A stretch of DNA of 64,000 nt from Brachionus plicatilis. Taxonomy: Eukaryota > Rotifera > Eurotatoria > Ploima > Brachionidae. Under the pieces are notes generated by a model. That model saw only the letters and a list, made by a program, of their open reading frames with translations, was not told the origin of the DNA and did no database searches. The stretch covers positions 520,348 to 584,347 of the forward strand of contig QEOQ01000460.1 in the NCBI GenBank assembly GCA_010279815.1, read 5' to 3'. Shown here one piece after another: positions 58,789 to 64,000 of the stretch (the stretch's first letter is position 1; each line of letters opens with the position of its first letter). Both the position numbers and the translations under genes were made by a program.

Positions 58789-59021
58789 TTAAGTAACTGT
58801 TGCATTTCTTCCATTTGAAATTCCCAAACAAAGTCCAATTATCAAACCCGAAATTAATCCAATCAGCAGAAGACCAAGCAAAAGCCCAAAGCAAAATTTT
58901 AAGGCTCTTTTAGTTTGATTAAGCTAAATTAAAATTTTATTTTACTCAAGTCCTACCTGGGTACAGATGGTTTTTCAATACAAGCATTACTAATTGGTAA
59001 TAGACCAGATTGATTGTTCAT
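58789..59021 (-). CDS. Predicted 60-aa single-pass membrane protein with glycine zipper
   Basis: Two exons, 59021-58957 and 58906-58789, with a 50-nt intron (donor CCCAG|GTAGGA, acceptor CTAAAAG|A). Exon 1: MNNQSGLLPISNACIEKPSV. Exon 2 starts RALKFCFGLLLGLL and has Gly at regular 3-5-residue intervals through a hydrophobic segment of about 25 residues, then ends NGRNATVT with a potential N-glycosylation site (NAT). The 50-nt intron, the compatible phase and the Gly periodicity support a real gene; a phase-0 alternative donor (TCT|GTACCC) with acceptor TTTAG gives a similar product. No family recognised. Small size keeps confidence moderate. Confidence 0.5.
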
Positions 59022-60252
59022 TTCCGAAAGCCAGATTTTGTTAGATTTCAAAATTTTAACAAAAAATCAACAATATTTATACTATTGATTATTATGTCAT
59101 GCTTGAACTAAGATTTTTTAAGTTAGATTATCAAAGCTGAAATAAAACATTCAAAGTAAGTAATATAATACTCATTACGTTGATCTTATCTTTGTCATCA
59201 AATATCGTTTTTAGTAGACAAAAATTTAAAATATAAGCTAAGCTATTGTTACACATCAACTTCAAAAATTGTAATTTTATCCCTAAAGATAAATTAAATC
59301 AAAGCAGAATATAAAATATGAAAAAATTAACCTATAAAGATGCATAAAACCATTTGATAAAATAGATGAGAAAATATTAAAAATTTTTATATTAATTCTT
59401 CATTGAAAACTGACAACCATTAATCATTTCGGAAAATTCTACCTGAATTTAGTCAATGATTTTAATTTTAGTTCATTTGAATTGTAAATAAATTTTGGAA
59501 TGATTTTTATTTTGATTTATTATTTGATGCTTCTTATTCTAAAATTTGTATCATATTTTAAGCCTAGATCCTTAGCGATACTTTTCTTCAAATATTATCT
59601 AAAAAATTTTAAAACAAAAAACTTTTTCAAAAAGCCATACAAACCACGAATATAAGTTTAGAACAAAACCTTTTTTCTACGCATTCAAAATATATTTTGC
59701 TAATATTACCTTTTATTAGCTCACTTTACAAGCTTTAATAAACACTATTTTTTTTCTCAGTTTTTCTTAATAAACTTTCCGGTTCTGGGCATGTACCAAA
59801 TCGTTTCGTCTAAGAAAATCTCAACATAACTAAAACAAATTGTAACCAAGTATTTCTTAAAATTTAAAATTAAACATATTTCAATTATATAATATTTCAA
59901 TTTATTTTTTTTCCAAAATATTTATGGTCAACAAGATTGGACAAGCTCAGTCGAGAGAATAAAAAAACTTGTGCACCTCTTCGTATTAATTTAATTAATA
60001 TTTGATTAATTAGGTTTGAAAAAAATAAAGTTTAATTACGCCAAAATTAACCTAAATCCAAGCTCAATTCAACTGACAAGAGTTTTTTTTTTCATACGAA
60101 ATTATCAAAATCAAACTGAAAATAACAATTTAAAAAATTTCTATTTCGAAAAAGCTAAATTTACTCTTAAAACGTAAGAAGTGTAAATCAAATAGGTGAT
60201 CGTAGCAATAAACGAATTTCTTCTAACATAAAATTTACATTTAATTCCAAAA
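59022..60252. other. Intergenic DNA
   Basis: AT-rich with no exon; contains the promoter side of the membrane protein gene at 60.25 kb. Confidence 0.5.
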
Positions 60253-61395
60253 ATGGTTGATTTTAAGAGCAAAGCCAAGCTCTCTGCAATCGGTTTTTCC
60301 GTATTGGCCTTAATGCTATGCATCACCATATTCGGCCTGGATATTCACATCCAAGAACAGACCAAGCAAAAGTTATCCATAGCATTCCACATAAATAATT
60401 CCACTATTTCCTATGATGCAATAAACGTAGCGTTCTACGTTCTCACTATTTTATACATAATTCTGAACATAGCACTGATCGTGTTGACAATTATTGATTT
60501 TCACCCAACAATATTTGTGTCAACACTCGGACTACTGCTCCTGTACTTGCCCAAAGAGGCGATTCTGCTTAAATTTTATTCTTGCTTCAACCATTACGAT
60601 CATTCATTTATCATAGCCAGGTCCATTTTAACATTCATTTTTTGTCTGGTACTTGGTCTTTTCGGCATTAGCTGCATATTTGTTCTGGACAAAATTAGAA
60701 AAATTCTTCACCGTGCCATCAACTTGTTGACTTATCCTTCTTTTGTGCTGTCTATAGTCACTTTGCTGGCCATTATTGCCATTAATATAGCGCTGGCAGC
60801 CATTCTCAAACCACCACTTCTATACGACACATCTCCACACAAAATTCAAATGGGCTTTTTTAGCAAAAGTGACATCAACCGAATTCAAAATGGAGTTTTT
60901 ATCAAAGACAATAGTTACGACCAGAATATTATAGGCAACTTATCAATGCTTGTTGATAGCGACAAAACTTTTTCAAAATCCGGATTATTGTATCGGTCAT
61001 ATGATCGCACCATTACTTGTCATGGTAATGACGGCATATACGAGATAGACTGTAATAGCAAGTCATACCTGACCATAAGAGTAATTTACAGAGATAGGCA
61101 CGCTTATCCGAGTTACAACTGTGCCAGATATGCGAGAACACTAAATGGAGTTACCTGCTCGCCAGGATGTCACAATTTGATGGACTGGTATAATCTGTAT
61201 CTTGTGCAAGAGAATAATAATATAATTTATACAGCGTGGGATCGATTCAGCAATTGTGAGCTAAAACCAAGCTTTACCTTAACCAAGGATTCGACTATTG
61301 ATTTGTGTTCAGCTGCTATTCTATGGAAGAGCGAATATTCAATTTTTTTAATTAATTTCATTTTATTTTACAAATTTTCAAGATTTAATTTTTAA
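60253..61395 (+). CDS. Multi-pass membrane protein with a Cys-containing ectodomain, unknown family
   Basis: Single exon, 380 aa. Hydrophobic segments at about 9-30, 58-83, 86-106, 118-145 and 160-186 predict five membrane passes; residues about 187-355 form a polar region with at least six Cys (ITCHGNDGIYEIDCNSKSY, YNCARYARTLNGVTCSPGC) and N-x-S/T sites, suggesting an extracellular or lumenal domain; a hydrophobic tail (360-378) may be a sixth segment. The first four segments are arranged like small tetraspan proteins, but no tetraspanin CCG or claudin W-GLW-C-C motif is present. Ends 96 bases before the start of the biotin ligase gene in the same orientation. Not recognised. Confidence 0.75.
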   Translation: MVDFKSKAKLSAIGFSVLALMLCITIFGLDIHIQEQTKQKLSIAFHINNSTISYDAINVAFYVLTILYIILNIALIVLTIIDFHPTIFVSTLGLLLLYLPKEAILLKFYSCFNHYDHSFIIARSILTFIFCLVLGLFGISCIFVLDKIRKILHRAINLLTYPSFVLSIVTLLAIIAINIALAAILKPPLLYDTSPHKIQMGFFSKSDINRIQNGVFIKDNSYDQNIIGNLSMLVDSDKTFSKSGLLYRSYDRTITCHGNDGIYEIDCNSKSYLTIRVIYRDRHAYPSYNCARYARTLNGVTCSPGCHNLMDWYNLYLVQENNNIIYTAWDRFSNCELKPSFTLTKDSTIDLCSAAILWKSEYSIFLINFILFYKFSRFNF

Positions 61396-61491
61396 TTTAG
61401 TGTTTATTTTCATATTTTTTTTAATAGTAAAAAATAAATTTTATTCTAAGGCAATAAATAAAAGAATTTTAATTTTTCAAATTTTAATTAA
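61396..61491 (+). other. Short intercistronic spacer
   Basis: Only 96 bases separate the stop of the membrane protein from the first ATG of the biotin ligase. It contains acceptor-like TATTCTAAG and AATAAATAAAAG but little room for a promoter. Confidence 0.4.
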
Positions 61492-63287
61492 ATGTTAAAA
61501 AATTTTCATAATAAATTTCTAAATTTAACCCGAATGACTTCACAATTTTCAAAGGTACCGCCGAATATTCTCGTCCTTGCAGACGATGAAAACGAGTTCA
61601 AAAGAGTCAAGTCTTTTGTGCAGAAGATACTCGGTAAAAATTCCTACACTATCTACAATCTGAACTTGGCTGATTTACAAAAATCGTCTGTATGGATACC
61701 TAGTTGCCGATTGCTCATTTCCTTGGAACAGTTCAACCTTTGCGATGAAGCTTTGGAACAAAAAATTAAGACATTCACTGGTTATTTGAGAACAGGTGGA
61801 AAAATTCTCAGTGTTCCCTCTTTAAATGATAATTTAGAGCGGGATCACAGAAAATTCGAAAATGCAACCATTTTATTTCATAGAGAAAAATATTTGTTTG
61901 AATCGCATTACGAGAGCGATTTATCTTTGACTAAAAAAGAAGGGCAGCTAAATTTGTTAAAAAGTGATGATCTATTTTATACTTTTGAATCAACTGAAAA
62001 TCCAGGAAGTCACTTTATATGCAAGGTAATTTGGCTTTTTATTCAAAATGCTTGGATAAAATTAAAAATTTTTAAACAAAAGGTTTTTATTGAATCCGAT
62101 GATCATTCACCCCAACCATTTTTAGATGAACTATTTCTTCGTTTATTCAGTGAATATTTTCAGTTGACTAGAGCCCAAGAATCTAATAACAATACTCAAT
62201 TAAAAGAGAATTATATAATTTTTTCAAAAAATAAAGTAATTAAATTACTTTTTTGAATTCACAATAAAATAGTAATTTTTCTTATTAAAACAGCTTTTGC
62301 AGTCGGTCAATGTAATTAGTAAATATTTGCATGGAACAATGAAAAAAGAAGCAAATATTGATTTTGAATCAACCAAAGCTAATAACTTTGAGCACAAAAA
62401 ATATTTTGAAAATTTACAAGCGAAATCAATAGGCTCGATTATTATGTATTCTGATTTGGTTGAATCAACTATGAACTCTATTACCAAGTGATTTTTCTAA
62501 TTTAAAATTAAAATTGATTTTAATTTTATATAGCTTGGTGAGCTCTTTGGATAGCATAGTAGTTGTGGCACGGCAGCAAATCCAAGGCCAAGGCAACAAT
62601 AAAAACGAATGGTTGTCACCAATCGGATGCTGCATGTTCACACTTTATCTGAATTTAAATTCAAATAATTTTTCAACCTCAAGAATTTGCTTGCTTCAAT
62701 TTGCCGCAGGACTATCTTGTGTTAGAGCCGTAAAGTCCATCAAGGGCTGTGAAGATTTCGCCATTGGCATTAAGTGGCCTAACGATGTTTATTTTGAAGG
62801 TAAAATCAAGCTAGGAGGTGTTTTGGTAAAATCATCAATAATGGGTTCCCAAATCGGATTGAAAATCGGAATAGGATTTAATTTAGACAATCAGCATCCT
62901 ACTGTATGTCTGAATTCCATTCTTAGAGGAAAAAAATTGCCAGAATGCAGTCAAGAGGTTTTTATGGCGAATTTTTTAAATTTTTTTGAATCATATGTTT
63001 CTTTATTGTCTCAACCAAATTTTAATAGTTGGCTTAAATTTTCAGCTGATTTTCAAGAAAATTGGATTCATCAGTAACCAAACACAGTTTTTCTTAGAGG
63101 AAAATTTTAATTTCTTTCATTAAGAAATCAGAAAGTTAGAATTAATTTTTGGGATGAGGATGCCGAAATTATCGGAATCAATGAATTTGGTTATCTCAAG
63201 GTTAGAAGATCTGACAAAACTGAACATTGCTTGCAGCCTGATGGCAATCGTTTTGACTTAATGCAAAATTTAATTGTTCTAAGATAA
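61492..63287 (+). CDS. HLCS-like: Holocarboxylase synthetase (biotin-protein ligase) with divergent biotinyl-AMP loop
   Basis: Attaches biotin to carboxylases via biotinyl-5'-AMP. Five exons: 61492-62025, 62083-62235, 62294-62487, 62534-63073, 63125-63287 (527 aa; human 726). The N-terminal part (PNILVLADDENEFKRVKSFV ... GYLRTGGKILSV) matches the HLCS-specific N-domain. The catalytic part has SIGSIIMYSDLVESTMNSI, VVVARQQ, EWLSPIGC, IKWPNDVYF, KLGGVLVKSS, IGIGFNLDNQHPT and a C-terminal domain ending LQPDGNRFDLMQNLIVLR. The loop normally GKGRGGNVW reads GQGNNKNEW (62593-62613). The first ATG gives a basic N-terminus (MLKNFHNKFLNLTR) that could target mitochondria; a second ATG at 61534 would give a cytosolic form. 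Intron 1 (57 nt) is a multiple of three without a stop, so its retention would keep the frame. Confidence 0.92.
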
Positions 63288-64000
63288 CTTGAATCTTAAT
63301 AAAGATTTTTTAAATTTATATATCATCATTTTATTTTATTTTATTTTGTTTAATTTTAGTTTTAATAACTTGTTTATTAAGCAAAGCAATATTCTTAAGG
63401 AAAATTGAGGCCAAGAAGTTTGAAAAAAAGCAAAAAATTTGTGAGCAATCAACTTAGGTTTCTTGAGCCTTTAGTTAAATAAACAAAAACAAATTTTAGG
63501 CAAAAAACAATCATGAGCTAAATTATTCAATTGCTTCCAAAAAAAAGCTATTATATAAGAAAATATTATGTTATATTAGGTGATATGCTCTCATAATTTA
63601 CCTAATTTTATTAATTTTAAAAAGAATGGCTATTAAATTTAAAGATTTAACTAATTAAAGCTTGTTTCTGAATTTTAAATAAATCTGATCATGATTGTTT
63701 TAATTTTTTTTAAAGTTTCGTAAAAAGATTGCATTTTTATAAAAAAGTATCTTTTAATTTAAATTATTTTATTTGTGAACTTTTATAATTTTACGAAAGA
63801 AAGATTATGTAAATTAACGTAATTTTTATAGTTTATTTTCTATGATGTAAAATTTATTTATTAAAATTATATCATTTAAATTAGTTAAGAAAAATGCTTC
63901 GTAACTTTTTATCTCTTTATTATAGTTCAAAAAAGTAAAAAAATCTAAATTATTGATTTTCTCCGAAAAATTATTTTTTTTAACATTTCACGTCTTTTTT
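63288..64000. other. Non-coding DNA at the window end
   Basis: The biotin ligase 3' end (AATAAAG at about 63298) and AT-rich sequence; no gene seen. Confidence 0.5.

Noticed and set aside
58688..58894. Minus-strand frame with many Trp and Asn residues
   Set aside because: Frame-shifted shadow of the glycine-zipper membrane protein exon, which has a plausible start and splice structure.
1..64000. tRNA, rRNA, snRNA, spliced-leader RNA genes and CRISPR arrays
   Set aside because: No A/B-box or T-loop pattern with a cloverleaf, no rRNA-like sequence, and no regularly spaced direct repeats were seen; CRISPR is not expected in an animal genome.

Overview
This is a eukaryotic, very AT-rich window (well over 70% A+T by eye). 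Its protein-coding genes are broken by GT-AG introns that are mostly 45-60 nt long, and the gene content is animal: dystrobrevin, a GATA1/2/3-class factor, a RUN-FYVE FYCO1-like adaptor, ZZZ3, two N-acetylglucosamine kinases, a CYP46-like P450 and holocarboxylase synthetase. Base composition, tiny introns and AG acceptors a few bases before several start codons would fit a rotifer such as Brachionus, or another SL-trans-splicing lophotrochozoan or flatworm. The species is inference; the animal assignment is firm. All exon structures were built by hand from reading frame, splice sites and remembered family alignments; each multi-exon CDS given here sums to a whole number of codons.

Layout. 0.2-1.8 kb: dystrobrevin (-). 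1.8-22.2 kb: a gene-poor stretch holding decayed transposons (a pogo/Tigger-type non-autonomous element, another short inverted-repeat element, two large foldbacks, two L2/CR1-like reverse transcriptase remnants), one possible orphan exon and a 336-base assembly gap. 22.2-24.5 kb: a two-exon GATA factor (-), followed by about 6 kb of upstream non-coding DNA with a cluster of GATA motifs. 30.6-41.8 kb: two NAGK paralogues in direct orientation with a CYP46-like P450 between them; the large intron of the second carries an antisense Jockey-like retrotransposon. 42.0-46.5 kb: an unrecognised gene (-) with a repeated motif, whose 2.6-kb intron contains the complete ZZZ3 gene on the opposite strand. 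46.9-47.4 kb: a small two-exon gene of unknown function. 48.9-52.7 kb: FYCO1-like gene (-). 54.6-55.8 kb: single-exon protein with a SOCS-box-like C-terminus. 58.8-59.0 kb: a tiny predicted glycine-zipper membrane protein (-). 60.3-63.3 kb: a multi-pass membrane protein followed after 96 bases by holocarboxylase synthetase.

How it fits together. The two NAGKs would recycle GlcNAc to GlcNAc-6-phosphate; the P450 between them is a sterol-hydroxylase-like enzyme with no evident pathway link. The FYCO1-like protein would connect Rab7/PI3P/LC3-positive vesicles to transport motors but lacks the C-terminal GOLD domain. Two retrotransposon families explain most coding-like debris between genes: a Jockey-like family (copies at 39-40.6, 48.4-48.7 and 53.4-53.6 kb, with solo 3' ends at 18.8 and 25.6 kb) and an L2/CR1-like family (15.5-16.1 and 5.6-5.9 kb, with similar 3'-end matches at 3.7 and 18.0 kb).

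The most unusual observations are the nested ZZZ3 gene with a 5' end antisense to its host exon, the triplicated DG-[ST]-[IV]-[IV] motif in the host protein, the eroded biotinyl-AMP loop in the holocarboxylase synthetase, and the GOLD-less FYCO1 with its LIR motif at the extreme C-terminus.
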